Of a DNA stretch of 64,000 nt, positions 1 to 8,600 are shown in pieces. The notes beneath the pieces were generated by a model. That model was not told the DNA's origin and did no database searches. It saw nothing but the letters and a program-made list of their open reading frames with translations. Positions within the stretch are counted from its first letter, which is position 1. Every line of letters begins with the position of its first letter. This DNA comes from Dehalogenimonas etheniformans. GTDB lineage: Bacteria; Chloroflexota; Dehalococcoidia; Dehalococcoidales; Dehalococcoidaceae. The stretch covers positions 310,001 through 374,000 of the forward strand of contig NZ_CP058566.2 of the NCBI RefSeq assembly GCF_014672715.2, written 5' to 3'. The translations under genes were made by a program, and so were the position numbers.

Positions 1-765
1 GTAATGGGGATTTTTAGCGAGTTGTCGGCTGCAAGCCATTTTGCACGCTCTGGTGACTGCCTTGGCGATAAGTTCGCCCAATTTGGTGTGGCCGCCAACG
101 TATCGGCAAGGAAAATCATGGCCGGATACTACGATAATTTGATCCGTACCAGTCCCCGTTGCTTGCAATCTAGGATTAAAAGAACTATGAATCATGAGGT
201 CTTGGAGGGCGATCCCTTTGGCTTCGGTAATTGTTATAAAACTAGATGCCATTGTAGCTAATGAGAGCGAGGCATTTGTTGAGAGAATGATGTTAATGGT
301 CCCGCATTCAGTGAATTTTCCACCAATCTCGATTCCATGAGCGGTATCAACCCCAACTCTGAGTGCGTTGTGTTTGAAGCCAGCTGTGACCCACGCGACA
401 ACCCAAAAATCCCCAAAAGTTTCTTCTGCGTATTCCATTTCGTTCATATCCACCCCCGTGGAAATCAACGAAATATCTTCCAAGTTAACATCATAAATGT
501 TAGCTAGTTGAAGCGCGATCTGTCTCAAGTGATCGTTAAAATCGCAATTTATGTGATGAAGATAGTCACACAACGATTTCGGAAGGTAGCAATTACATAC
601 AAGCTTTGGAAAACTATAACCATTGTCACCGGAAAGACTTGGCCTGGGTTCGCTAAAACGCAAAGCTATTAGATTGGCTTTTTCGTCGTCTGTCTGATAG
701 TCAACAAAATCAGCAATTACTCCATGGCATTTATAGATTTCTCGCTTATCGATAAGTCGTATCAT
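1..765 (-). CDS. cbiZ: Adenosylcobinamide amidohydrolase CbiZ, 3' end beyond the window
   Basis: Reading the minus strand from the ATG at 765 gives an open frame that runs off the left edge, about 255 codons. It aligns by eye along its length with the complete CbiZ at 49330-50094: CNCYLPKSL against CNCHVPKTL, ASSFITITEAK in both, ATGTGTDQIIVVSG against ATGTGTDQIITVSG, and YVGGHTKLGEL near the end. CbiZ removes the aminopropanol tail of (adenosyl)cobinamide to give cobyric acid, which is then rebuilt with another lower ligand. It is the most downstream visible gene of the left corrinoid cluster. The product is close to full length, so only the last residues and the stop are missing. Confidence 0.9.
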   Translation of the reverse strand, partial: MIRLIDKREIYKCHGVIADFVDYQTDDEKANLIALRFSEPRPSLSGDNGYSFPKLVCNCYLPKSLCDYLHHINCDFNDHLRQIALQLANIYDVNLEDISLISTGVDMNEMEYAEETFGDFWVVAWVTAGFKHNALRVGVDTAHGIEIGGKFTECGTINIILSTNASLSLATMASSFITITEAKGIALQDLMIHSSFNPRLQATGTGTDQIIVVSGHDFPCRYVGGHTKLGELIAKAVTRACKMACSRQLAKNPHY

Positions 766-783
766 AGCAAGTGTTCCAATATG

Positions 784-1944
784 CTACACGAATGAATAGC
801 TTCTGATGTTGGCAACAACTTCGCGTAATATTTCTAAGGAACTTTCAAGTTCGGATTCGCTGTTTGCCTTACCTAATGACATTCTAATCGAGCAGTTTGC
901 GAGTTCACGTTCAACTCCCATTGACAAAAGAACGTAGGGTGCTTCGTGAGTATTTGAACTGCAGGCTGAACCAGTTGAAACACATAAACCTCGTTTAGCC
1001 AATTCTTTGCAGAGGTATTCACCCTCTACCCCTTCGAAACTGATGTTAATGTTGGTTGGGAGCCGGTGTACCTCATGGCCATTTAAAGTAGTATGCGGGA
1101 TTTTACTTATTATGCCATTTATCAGTTTCGTAGCTAAATCTTTGATCCGCTTTGAATCATCGATCATTTCTGCCCTGGCAATCTCCGCTGCTTTGCCTAA
1201 TCCAACTATGCCGGGAACATTTTCAGTTCCGGATCTGAAACCTTCTTCCTGTCCACCACCGAATATCATCGGATAAAGAGATATTTCTTTGCTAACGTAA
1301 AGCGCCCCCACACCTTTTGGCCCTGAAAACTTGTGACCTGAGAGGGAGAGAAGATCTAATTGGGTTTTTTTAACGTCTAGCGGTAAATGCCCAATCATTT
1401 GAACCGCATCGGTATGAAATATTACCCCATGTTTGTGACAGACACTACCGATTTCTGATATTGGTTGAAGAGTACCGACCACATTGTTTGCGGTCATGAT
1501 AGTGACAAGAACAGTGTCACTAGTAATTGCTCTTTCTAACGCTTGAGGAGAAACTTGGCCTTTATTATCAACTGCAAGATAGGTAATTCGCCAACCAAGT
1601 TTTTCAAGGTGATGGCAAGTCTCCAATACTGCATGGTGTTCTATTTCAGAAGTGATGATGTGATGACCTCGGTTGGAATACGCGTTGGCAACCCCAACAA
1701 TTGCCAGGTTATCCGCCTCTGTTCCGCCACTTGTAAACACTATCTCATCGGATTGACAACCAAGTAGTGTAGCCAGACTTTCTCTTGCGTTCTCAATAGC
1801 ATTATGTGCTCGGATTCCCATCGGGTGAATAGATGAAGGATTACCATAATCGATACAAAAATAGGGCATCATCGACTCCAAGACTCTGGAGTCGATAGGG
1901 GTGCTAGCGGCATTATCGAAATAAATTAATGACACGAATATCAA
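784..1944 (-). CDS. Cysteine desulfurase (NifS/IscS family)
   Basis: A PLP enzyme of about 386 residues that takes sulfur from cysteine for Fe-S cluster assembly. Visible motifs are the N-terminal YFDNAASTP, the GTEADNLAI cofactor region, the PLP lysine in SGHKFSGPKG (about residue 205) and the catalytic cysteine in STGSACSSNTHE (about residue 327). Length is normal. The listed start is TTG at 1944; a GTG at 1938 also gives a standard N terminus, so the start is uncertain by two codons. It lies between cbiZ and a small ORF in a corrinoid/radical SAM cluster. This suggests (inference) sulfur supply for the Fe-S-rich neighbours. Confidence 0.93.
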   Translation of the reverse strand: MIFVSLIYFDNAASTPIDSRVLESMMPYFCIDYGNPSSIHPMGIRAHNAIENARESLATLLGCQSDEIVFTSGGTEADNLAIVGVANAYSNRGHHIITSEIEHHAVLETCHHLEKLGWRITYLAVDNKGQVSPQALERAITSDTVLVTIMTANNVVGTLQPISEIGSVCHKHGVIFHTDAVQMIGHLPLDVKKTQLDLLSLSGHKFSGPKGVGALYVSKEISLYPMIFGGGQEEGFRSGTENVPGIVGLGKAAEIARAEMIDDSKRIKDLATKLINGIISKIPHTTLNGHEVHRLPTNINISFEGVEGEYLCKELAKRGLCVSTGSACSSNTHEAPYVLLSMGVERELANCSIRMSLGKANSESELESSLEILREVVANIRSYSFV

Positions 1945-1959
1945 CCATTACATTTTAAG

Positions 1960-2214
1960 CTAACATGCTGGAGCTCTTGGTGTTGGGCTTCTAAGACTTT
2001 TATACGCAACAATCGTTGCATCAATTTCTTTGCCTAAAGCTTCAATTTCCCTCAATTGATTTTCATCCAATTCAGCGTATTCACTTCTGTCTGAGTTAAA
2101 AGCAATTAATTGTAAACCCAGTTTGCGTTCAAGGCTGCGGACTTTATCGAGATTATCGTCATCGAGCCGTTTAACAGGAATTTTTACGAAACAATGGGTC
2201 ATTTCTCTCGCCAT
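1960..2214 (-). CDS. Small hypothetical protein
   Basis: An 84-residue ORF starting at an ATG with a purine-rich upstream stretch (CGAGAGG). It fits the gap between the cysteine desulfurase (16 bp) and cobD (18 bp) with no strand change, as expected for an operon gene. The product is soluble and charged, with no cysteine cluster until a terminal Cys and no membrane segment. The middle looks helical (KVRSLERKLG, ENQLREIEALGKEID). I do not recognise the family. Its position hints at a role tied to corrinoid salvage or Fe-S assembly, but nothing in the sequence proves it. Confidence 0.65.
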   Translation of the reverse strand: MAREMTHCFVKIPVKRLDDDNLDKVRSLERKLGLQLIAFNSDRSEYAELDENQLREIEALGKEIDATIVAYKSLRSPTPRAPAC

Positions 2215-2232
2215 TTATTTTTACCTCTCGTT

Positions 2233-3189
2233 TTATAGAAGCAAGTATAGCAAATATATGACACTAGCACTGGCTAAAATATCGAATGCGGCAACAGTTC
2301 TAAATAATTTTACTGAATGTAAGATCGTTTCCGATGTTAGTGGATTGATCGCGTCACCAAGAGAGTAATACCCTGATCGATCCAATCTTGCATTTAACGC
2401 TCCAGCAGTAGCGGACATAGGCCAACCAGCATTAGGACTTTCTGTATTAGAGTGATCCCTCAACATAATTTTCCAAGATTGCCTGGTATTATAGCCCAAT
2501 ATCCAACTCCCCAGCACGAAGAGTAAACCTGTTAATCGGGACGGGATGAAGTTAAGTATGTCGTCGAACCGCGCAGCAAACTTACCGAGGTATTCATATT
2601 TCCCTCGATGACCGATCATGCCATCAAGCGTGTTTGCAACCCGATAAGCAATTGCGCCAGGTACACCTAGGATCAAAAAATAAAAAAGTGGTGCCACAAA
2701 AAAGTCTGAAGCATTTTCAACAAGCGATCTGATCGTGGAGGATATGATCGCAGGCCTAATTTCTTCGCCGCCCTTTATTTCAACGGTCGACAGAAGATAT
2801 CTGATATCGACAGCGGCACTTGAAGGATTGTTAACTTGACCATTTTCAAGAAAAATTTTGACAAGCAAAGAGAGTCGACAGCTATATCTGAGACAAAATG
2901 CAGGTTTCAATAATACACTTCCAAGTACAACATAAACCAAGATTCCGAATCCTGAGGCATAGGCGAGAATTAGGAAGCTCAAGTACCCCAAGCCTAGGAT
3001 CAGGAACAAGGAACCGAGTGCCCCAAAAACAAATTGCCAAATTTTAGAACGGATTTCCAAGCCGAATTTTTCTAAAATGGCAATGATCTTACCAGTCCAA
3101 ACCGTCGGATGTATAATGGATGGAGGTTCAGAAACCACCAAATCAAGTAGGATCGCCAGCAATAATATGATCACGTTTTCGTAACTCAT
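2233..3189 (-). CDS. cobD: Adenosylcobinamide-phosphate synthase CobD/CbiB
   Basis: An integral membrane protein of 318 residues that joins the aminopropanol linker to cobyric acid to form cobinamide (phosphate), which pairs functionally with CbiZ. It shows the family N terminus (DLVVSEPPSIIHPTVWTGK), the central RSLVENASDFFVAPLFYF and NTLDGMIGHRGKYEYLGKFA, and the AGWPMSATAGALNARL segment near residue 255. Several hydrophobic helices are evident. A second copy at 48397-49329 has the same landmarks, so the window holds two cobD genes, each near a cbiZ. It is 13 bp downstream of a radical SAM gene in the same operon. Confidence 0.93.
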   Translation of the reverse strand: MSYENVIILLLAILLDLVVSEPPSIIHPTVWTGKIIAILEKFGLEIRSKIWQFVFGALGSLFLILGLGYLSFLILAYASGFGILVYVVLGSVLLKPAFCLRYSCRLSLLVKIFLENGQVNNPSSAAVDIRYLLSTVEIKGGEEIRPAIISSTIRSLVENASDFFVAPLFYFLILGVPGAIAYRVANTLDGMIGHRGKYEYLGKFAARFDDILNFIPSRLTGLLFVLGSWILGYNTRQSWKIMLRDHSNTESPNAGWPMSATAGALNARLDRSGYYSLGDAINPLTSETILHSVKLFRTVAAFDILASASVIYLLYLLL

Positions 3190-3202
3190 GAGAAAAACCT
3201 CG

Positions 3203-3943
3203 TTAGAGAATTGTTACCGGTTTCCATGACTTATCTCTCATGTCTGAAGTTACTTGGTCAACGTTTGGCAAGTACACTTTGGCTCTAGCCACTGCCGATT
3301 CAACCTGAGGCCTTGTTGCCGAAGGCCAGGGAGCGCTTGGTACAGAGATATACGATGTCACTCTAAAAATTATTTGATCGTTAACACCTGCGATAAACTT
3401 GGCTAATTGTTCTATCTCATGTGTTTCTACCAATCCGGGAATATAGGCGATTTCTGCCTGAATCTGCTTCTCCATCGCGCAGAGGGTTTTGAAATTATCG
3501 AGTATTTGTTCGTTGGTTTGTCCAGTATATTTCCTGTGGATTTCAGGATTGAATGCTTTAAAACTGAAAATAATCTCGTCTATTGCATTTACGTCAGCCA
3601 AAGTAAGTCCATTGGTGAGAAGTATATTTGTTGATTTGAAACGGTCGTGTATAGCCCTTGCTAAAATTGGCATATCTGGATCAAGAGACGCCTCCTTACC
3701 CATAAAGATGGTGTAGTGAGGATCAAGATGTTCTGTTTTAAGCAACACTTCATCATTAGAAAAAAAACGATCCGGTTCGGCGATGACGCTCATCTTGCTG
3801 AAGTCAATAAAATCATTGTCTAGAAGCCCAAGATCATCTCGATAGAATCGTTTGTAACACCCTTTACAATTTAGATTGCAGCCCCAAAAATGCAAATCGA
3901 GTATGTGTCTTTTAGCCTCATAAGTGACCTGGAACACGTTCAT
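3203..3943 (-). CDS. Small radical SAM protein, cobamide-cluster paralogue A
   Basis: A 246-residue protein with the radical SAM cysteine triad near the N terminus, WGCNLNCKGC (C-x3-C-x2-C, about residues 20-28). Compact radical SAM enzymes of this build use a 4Fe-4S cluster and SAM to make a 5'-deoxyadenosyl radical. It belongs to the same subfamily as the genes at 4685, 5490, 6278 and 50106: all open with a VYxxxYAP-like strand and carry LLTNG and YTGxSN-like segments. This copy is the most divergent (FQVTYEAKR) and lacks the second cysteine pair that follows the triad in the others. Its start overlaps the CbiE-like gene by 4 bp. The substrate is unknown; linkage to cobD and cbiZ points to corrinoid chemistry (inference). 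Confidence 0.85.
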   Translation of the reverse strand: MNVFQVTYEAKRHILDLHFWGCNLNCKGCYKRFYRDDLGLLDNDFIDFSKMSVIAEPDRFFSNDEVLLKTEHLDPHYTIFMGKEASLDPDMPILARAIHDRFKSTNILLTNGLTLADVNAIDEIIFSFKAFNPEIHRKYTGQTNEQILDNFKTLCAMEKQIQAEIAYIPGLVETHEIEQLAKFIAGVNDQIIFRVTSYISVPSAPWPSATRPQVESAVARAKVYLPNVDQVTSDMRDKSWKPVTIL

Positions 3944-4707
3944 CTGATCTGGCTCTTAACCTTTTCGTTTTGGCTTGCTTTTTGTGGGATAACCATTATG
4001 GTGTTCCAATGGGAATTATAAGAAGCACTTGCTCCTAAAGTTGTCCAACTCAACTTTTCTGCAGGCGTAGCCAGTTCCTCACAAAGAAGTACTTGAGTTG
4101 TTCGATCGACTTTTTGTGAGAGAAGAAACTCGGCTATATCTTCAGTAGACTGTTCGATATCACTAGAAATAATTACATTACTCCCCTGATTAAAAGCTTG
4201 AATCATTCGAGTTCGGTTGGTTTCAAGTAAATCAAGATCGATTCCACCGTTTTTATCTGGACTGAAAACAACCATTAAAGTATTTTCTAACGATACGCCT
4301 GCCGCCGCCGCTGCGAGTTGAAATCTGCTAGAGCATGGGACAAAATCAAGTGTAAAATCCTCGAACGTTTCTTGGAAATATTGAACGGGAACCGAATAAA
4401 CTAAGGGATCGTCAAGAACGAGAAGAACAATGTTTTGGTTGTGCAGCTTTGCGTAACGAGTCGCTGTTTTTAGAATTTCCCTATATTGGGTGGGATCCTG
4501 GATAAATATCATTTTATCTAAAATTAGCGACTCAACGATGGAAATCGATGCCTGCCATCCGACGATTATATCCGCCACCTTAAGAATTTCCTTTGCCTTA
4601 TCGCAAAGATATGGCGATCCCGTTATACCCATCACGTAAGCCCGTGGTTTAGGCTCAACCTGGCTCGTAGGGCTAATGTCCATTCTATCCATCTTCCAAG
4701 TATTCAT
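3940..4707 (-). CDS. CbiE-like tetrapyrrole methylase homologue, degenerate
   Basis: A 255-residue protein resembling the SAM-dependent tetrapyrrole methylases, closest by eye to precorrin/cobalt-precorrin methylases of the CbiE type. It has an N-terminal KAKEILKVADIIVGW helix, a central LLVLDDPLVYSVPV strand-loop where active members have a GDP motif, and PCSSRFQLAAAAAGVSLEN, typical of the family. The N-terminal Gly-rich SAM loop is reduced (GITGSPYL). It overlaps the radical SAM genes on both sides (4 bp and 23 bp), so it is translationally coupled. No other corrin-ring methylase is visible. It may methylate a salvaged corrinoid or bind a tetrapyrrole without catalysis. Confidence 0.75.
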   Translation of the reverse strand: MNTWKMDRMDISPTSQVEPKPRAYVMGITGSPYLCDKAKEILKVADIIVGWQASISIVESLILDKMIFIQDPTQYREILKTATRYAKLHNQNIVLLVLDDPLVYSVPVQYFQETFEDFTLDFVPCSSRFQLAAAAAGVSLENTLMVVFSPDKNGGIDLDLLETNRTRMIQAFNQGSNVIISSDIEQSTEDIAEFLLSQKVDRTTQVLLCEELATPAEKLSWTTLGASASYNSHWNTIMVIPQKASQNEKVKSQIR

Positions 4708-5464
4708 TGATAACAGGATCTGGAAAGAGGCTTACAACCTCATATTTGAGCTGCTCTTCGCCCGTAAATGCTAATACCCTGTTGAGGTGGCGCTTCGCGA
4801 TGTTAGTAGCCTGCTCCATTTGGTCAGGCGTAGGACGTTTCCAAAGGTTATTTCCAGCCTGGAAATAGGGCAGTATAATGTACAATAGGTTTTTGTCTAT
4901 CCCTGAAATAAACTCTGCGATACGTTCCGTTTCTTCCAAGTCGATGTATCCCGGGATGAAGACCGATTCGATAACCAAGTCCTTCCCTGAACGATAGAGT
5001 TTCCGCAAATTTTCTATGATACGAGCGTTCGAGACACCAGTGTAGTCTCGATGAATTTCATCACTGACAGCTTTAAGCCCAAAACCAATCTTGTGGGTGG
5101 ACCTGAGGTCAGGGAGTTCGTAGCCGTTTGTAAGAAGTAAATTACGGCTAGCAAATCGTTTTGAAATTTCTTCAGACAAGTGACCATAGAAGGGAAACGT
5201 CGAAGCCTCTTGACCTTCGAATGTCACCTCTTCTAACTCCACTCTACTTAGTATTTCCATTACCTGATCATAGGTTAAGAACTGTGTTGGCGGTATTGCC
5301 ATCTTAGGTTGTTGGAGGTTATAGCCTACGCAATCGCCCAACATCGAACTGAAAACTCTTCGTTGGCAATAACACCCTTTGCAATTCAAGTTACAACCCC
5401 AGAAAAATAGACTGGCAGCTTTTGTTGAGGGTGCATAAGTGATGTGATATATATTAGTTAGCAT
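4685..5464 (-). CDS. Small radical SAM protein, cobamide-cluster paralogue B
   Basis: A 259-residue radical SAM protein with the triad FFWGCNLNCKGCYCQ near residues 20-32. The cysteine two residues after the triad is shared with paralogues C, D and E but absent from A. Other shared landmarks are FEGQEASTFP (about 85), LLTNGYELPD, IHRDYTGVSN and FIPGYIDLEETERIAEFI. It overlaps the CbiE-like gene by 23 bp and is 25 bp from the next paralogue. The tandem array suggests related but distinct substrates or a hetero-oligomer. The substrate cannot be read from sequence. Confidence 0.88.
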   Translation of the reverse strand: MLTNIYHITYAPSTKAASLFFWGCNLNCKGCYCQRRVFSSMLGDCVGYNLQQPKMAIPPTQFLTYDQVMEILSRVELEEVTFEGQEASTFPFYGHLSEEISKRFASRNLLLTNGYELPDLRSTHKIGFGLKAVSDEIHRDYTGVSNARIIENLRKLYRSGKDLVIESVFIPGYIDLEETERIAEFISGIDKNLLYIILPYFQAGNNLWKRPTPDQMEQATNIAKRHLNRVLAFTGEEQLKYEVVSLFPDPVINEYLEDG

Positions 5465-5489
5465 ATGGCGATCATCGCATTCCTATTCA

Positions 5490-6236
5490 TTAAAAAAGTC
5501 TGACCAATTCATATTCCATCGTTTCGTCGCCTCCCCAGCCGTGAACATTTTCAAGATACCTTTTCGCCACGGATACTGCTTCAGCCATTTCAAGGGGATT
5601 TGGCCGTCGCCATGGATTGTGGCCCGCTTTGAGGTAAGGTAGCATAACATATGGAATTTGCTTATCTACGCTCGCAATGAATTGAGCGATTTTCTCGATC
5701 TCTGGCAGCGCAATATATTCAGGGATAAACACCGATGTCGCAGCGAGCTTAATCCCTGAATTGTATAGACGTTTGAAGTTTTGTAGTACCTTTACGTTGG
5801 ATTGTCCCGTGTATTCCTTATGCAAATTATCCGTGATCGCCTTAATCCCAAAAGCAATCTTGTCCGTGTTTTGAATGTTGGGAATCTCGAAACCATTCGT
5901 AAGCAGGTGGTTTTGACAACCGAAAGTAGAGTGCAAGGTTTTTGTTAATTCGCCATATTCTGGATCAATACCAGCTTCCTGGCCTTCAAGGTAAACTCTT
6001 TCTAGTTCGACTGTCTTAAGAATGTCTACTATCTCAGATATTTCCAAAAATACTTGTGGAGGGCTGGCGATTGTGGTGGGTTCGGCTCGGAATTGATCAA
6101 GATTTTCTTTCAGCAGAAAATTGTATATTTGTTTTTGGCACAAACAACCGCGACATCGGAAATTGCATCCCCAAAAGAAGATTGTCGCCTCTTTGGCAAC
6201 CGGCGCATATGAAATATGGTAAACTTTTGTCTTCAT
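5490..6236 (-). CDS. Small radical SAM protein, cobamide-cluster paralogue C
   Basis: A 248-residue member of the same radical SAM group, with triad FFWGCNFRCRGCLCQ near residues 20-33, then YLEGQEAGIDPEYG, LLTNGFEIPN, LHKEYTGQSNVKV and FIPEYIALPEIEKIAQFI. The C terminus carries RRPNPLEMAEAVSVAKRYL, matched in paralogues B, D and E (WKRPTPDQMEQA in B). There is no C-terminal SPASM-type cysteine cluster, so the enzyme appears to have only the catalytic cluster. It is in the same operon as its neighbours, with a 41-bp gap to paralogue D. Confidence 0.88.
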   Translation of the reverse strand: MKTKVYHISYAPVAKEATIFFWGCNFRCRGCLCQKQIYNFLLKENLDQFRAEPTTIASPPQVFLEISEIVDILKTVELERVYLEGQEAGIDPEYGELTKTLHSTFGCQNHLLTNGFEIPNIQNTDKIAFGIKAITDNLHKEYTGQSNVKVLQNFKRLYNSGIKLAATSVFIPEYIALPEIEKIAQFIASVDKQIPYVMLPYLKAGHNPWRRPNPLEMAEAVSVAKRYLENVHGWGGDETMEYELVRLF

Positions 6237-6277
6237 ATAAATGGTTGTGATTTGGGGGGGACGAATAATAAGCGGAT

Positions 6278-7021
6278 TTAAACTACCCGCTGCACATCAA
6301 ACAAAATTTCCTGCTCGGTGCCCTGGCAGCCGGACACATTATAAAGGTATTTGGACGCGACCTGGACCGTTTGCTCGATTTCTGTGAGGTTAGTTTTACG
6401 CCAGGGATTATTGCCGGCTGGAAAATAGGGCAACACGAAATACGGAATTTTCTTATCAACACTTGATATAAATCGAGCAACCTTTTCGATTTCCTCTTTC
6501 TCCACCAATCCTGGTATGAAGATGGTCGCCGCCGTAAGATTGATGCCATCCTCGTAATACTTAATGAAATTTTGTTTAACGATATTGACGTCTCGTCCTG
6601 TGTACCATTTGTGTAAATCGTCAGAAATTGCCTTGATTCCGATTTCGACGCTATCCGTATTTTCAGTACTGGGTTTGAAGAATCCATTTGTGTATAAAAT
6701 GTTCTCTGTATGATATCGGGCATGGAAATCTGCTGTGATTTCAGCATAATGTGGGTCAATGGTTGCTTCCTCACCGGTTAAGAATATGCGCTTCAGGTTT
6801 AGAGAAGATAGTTGGCGATCGACTTCTTCAAGGTCGAGGAATCGACTCGGTTTGAATTGTTGGGTCTGAGACTCTTTGCCGGTTCGATATTCTTTCAGCA
6901 GGTGATCAAATATCCCCTCTTTACAAAGGCAACCCTGGCAGGTCATATTGCAACCCCAAAAACGAAGTGAAGCGCTCGAAGTCTCTGGGGTATAGGTTAT
7001 ATGGTATATGTTTGTCTTCAT
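6278..7021 (-). CDS. Small radical SAM protein, cobamide-cluster paralogue D
   Basis: About 247 residues from the ATG at 7021, which reproduces the family N terminus MKTNIYHITYTP; an upstream in-frame start at 7075 would overlap the DUF71 gene and add an unmatched tail. The triad is RFWGCNMTCQGCLCKE, followed by FLTGEEATIDPHYA, YTNGFFKPST, LHKWYTGRDVN and FIPGLVEKEEIEKVARFI. It is the first radical SAM gene of the array, 11 bp downstream of the DUF71 ATP-pyrophosphatase. With A, B, C and the distant copy E it makes five paralogues, all linked to cobD and cbiZ. Confidence 0.88.
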   Translation of the reverse strand: MKTNIYHITYTPETSSASLRFWGCNMTCQGCLCKEGIFDHLLKEYRTGKESQTQQFKPSRFLDLEEVDRQLSSLNLKRIFLTGEEATIDPHYAEITADFHARYHTENILYTNGFFKPSTENTDSVEIGIKAISDDLHKWYTGRDVNIVKQNFIKYYEDGINLTAATIFIPGLVEKEEIEKVARFISSVDKKIPYFVLPYFPAGNNPWRKTNLTEIEQTVQVASKYLYNVSGCQGTEQEILFDVQRVV

Positions 7022-7032
7022 ACAGTTAAATC

Positions 7033-7788
7033 TTACAAAATGGTAGCCATCTCCATCTTTTCGGCTAAGGCACAATTTTCAATATCTAAATACCAAAAAG
7101 GACATCTGGTTGGCTTTCCATCGAAAAGACCATATTCCCGGAATACTAAATTAGATTTTCGAATGTCAAGTCGGTTCTTAAACAGGGGGCCGTCTATTGT
7201 AAGTGTATGATAACAACCGACCTCTCCATTATGAGAATTTGAGTGAAGGTTTTGGAGATCCCTCAGCATCTCCCAATCCATGATTTTACCTATCCAATTA
7301 TTACCGAGTTTATTGTCGTCGGACGCAATAATGAGGGCTTTGAAGCCTGATTCGATCAAGTCACTCAAAATGCTAACCCTGTTCTCATCCCAAAGAGGCA
7401 ATATGATTTCCATGTCGGCAGCCTGGCATACCCGTTTGATCCAAGTGAGATGATCTTTTGCATCTGGATTTCCCAGACTTACGTCCCCAAATACTCCTGC
7501 GGTAATACCGTCTCGACGAAAATCTTTGAGCATTTTAATATAGCTCTCAGTGTATTGTGCGCTGGATGTCCATTGGATCCTTAAAGGGATATCCATCGCT
7601 TTGGCTTGTGCCTCCAATATTTCCGGCATAAGATGATGCGGATACAAACGCCCCATTTCCGTAGTTACCATACTCGCGAGAGTACGGACGTTATGCCCGG
7701 CATTGATTGCCCGATAACATGATAAAGTGCAATCCTTGCCTCCGCTCCACGAAACGAAAACGTCCATCTGTCCTAGTTTCTCCTTCAT
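7033..7788 (-). CDS. DUF71/COG2102 (Dph6-like) ATP-pyrophosphatase
   Basis: A 251-residue PP-loop protein with the N-terminal ATP-pyrophosphatase motif SWSGGKDCTLSCYRA (about residues 13-27) and the family segments TAGVFGDVSLGNP, DENRVSIL and LTIDGPLF. Archaeal and eukaryotic relatives (Dph6) amidate diphthine. Published comparative genomics of DUF71/COG2102 assigned some bacterial members to B12 salvage rather than diphthamide. Here it sits between a regulator pair and radical SAM/cobD/cbiZ genes, which fits the B12 branch. A cysteine-containing C-terminal region (RCPFWYLDIENCALAEK) is shared in part with the paralogue at 28663. The exact amide substrate is unknown. Confidence 0.85.
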   Translation of the reverse strand: MKEKLGQMDVFVSWSGGKDCTLSCYRAINAGHNVRTLASMVTTEMGRLYPHHLMPEILEAQAKAMDIPLRIQWTSSAQYTESYIKMLKDFRRDGITAGVFGDVSLGNPDAKDHLTWIKRVCQAADMEIILPLWDENRVSILSDLIESGFKALIIASDDNKLGNNWIGKIMDWEMLRDLQNLHSNSHNGEVGCYHTLTIDGPLFKNRLDIRKSNLVFREYGLFDGKPTRCPFWYLDIENCALAEKMEMATIL

Positions 7789-7844
7789 ATATTCGATGCC
7801 CTGGTGATAGATACCAAAATCTCCTAAAACGGTGACCGCATTGA

Positions 7845-8576
7845 TTATCCGAAATGATCTTTGATGGTGTATTTATTGACAGCCAAGGCTGCTTGGGTGC
7901 GGTTCTTCACTCCCAATTTGTGAATGATGCTGGCGACCAATTTCTTTACACTAATTTCCGATAGCGATAATGATCTGCTTATTTCCTTATTGGCGGCACC
8001 CCCAGATAGGAATTGCAGCACTTCTTGCTCTCTGGGAGACAGCAGTTCAGTCAGAAGAGGGGCTTCGTTTTCGAGTTTTTCGTTGTTTAATTGCATTTTT
8101 TGCTGCAATTTCAAGTTAGATATTGCCTTACGGAAAATATCTCTTTCCCAAACCAAACCACCCCTGACCACAAGCCTTATGGAATTCAAGATAAAATCCT
8201 TAGTGCTATCTTTTGTGATGAAACCCGAAGATTGGCTTTCGATTGCATCCTGCGCGAAGAATTCGTAGTTATAACCGGAAAGCAACAGGATTGGGGATTC
8301 ACAGCCAACTTTTTTGATCTCTTCCATTGTTGCAAAGCCGTCTTTTCCAGGCATCTTTACGTCCAATAAAATAACGTCGGGTTGTTTTGTGCGAATCTGC
8401 TCAATCGCTTCGTCACAATTTGATGCTTCACCGATGACTTCTATGTCGGTTTGATTTTGCAGGATCATTTTCAATCCATTGCGCACAATTTCGTGGTCGT
8501 CGACGAGTAGCACCATTATTGGTTTGGTTTCATCCTTGCGAAAATTCAATTGTTTTAAAACTAATGTCGAATCCAT
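7845..8576 (-). CDS. NarL/LuxR-type response regulator
   Basis: A 243-residue regulator with an N-terminal receiver domain (VLLVDDHEIVRNG; phosphoacceptor Asp in DVILLDVKMPGKDG, about residue 73) and a C-terminal LuxR-type HTH (LLSPREQEVLQFLSGG, then NKEISRSLSLSEISVKKLVASII). It lies 24 bp downstream of the partner histidine kinase gene. Two-component systems of this kind commonly neighbour rdh genes in Dehalococcoidia. Here it sits about 2 kb from the first of four rdhA genes that share an upstream box, so it is a candidate activator of them (inference). The downstream gene is DUF71, 57 bp away. Confidence 0.92.
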   Translation of the reverse strand: MDSTLVLKQLNFRKDETKPIMVLLVDDHEIVRNGLKMILQNQTDIEVIGEASNCDEAIEQIRTKQPDVILLDVKMPGKDGFATMEEIKKVGCESPILLLSGYNYEFFAQDAIESQSSGFITKDSTKDFILNSIRLVVRGGLVWERDIFRKAISNLKLQQKMQLNNEKLENEAPLLTELLSPREQEVLQFLSGGAANKEISRSLSLSEISVKKLVASIIHKLGVKNRTQAALAVNKYTIKDHFG

Positions 8577-8600
8577 TTACGTACCAAATCGAATGGATCA

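Noticed and set aside
6283-6774. A 163-codon ORF inside radical SAM paralogue D
   Set aside because: Same strand, shifted frame, low-complexity product with no family signal.
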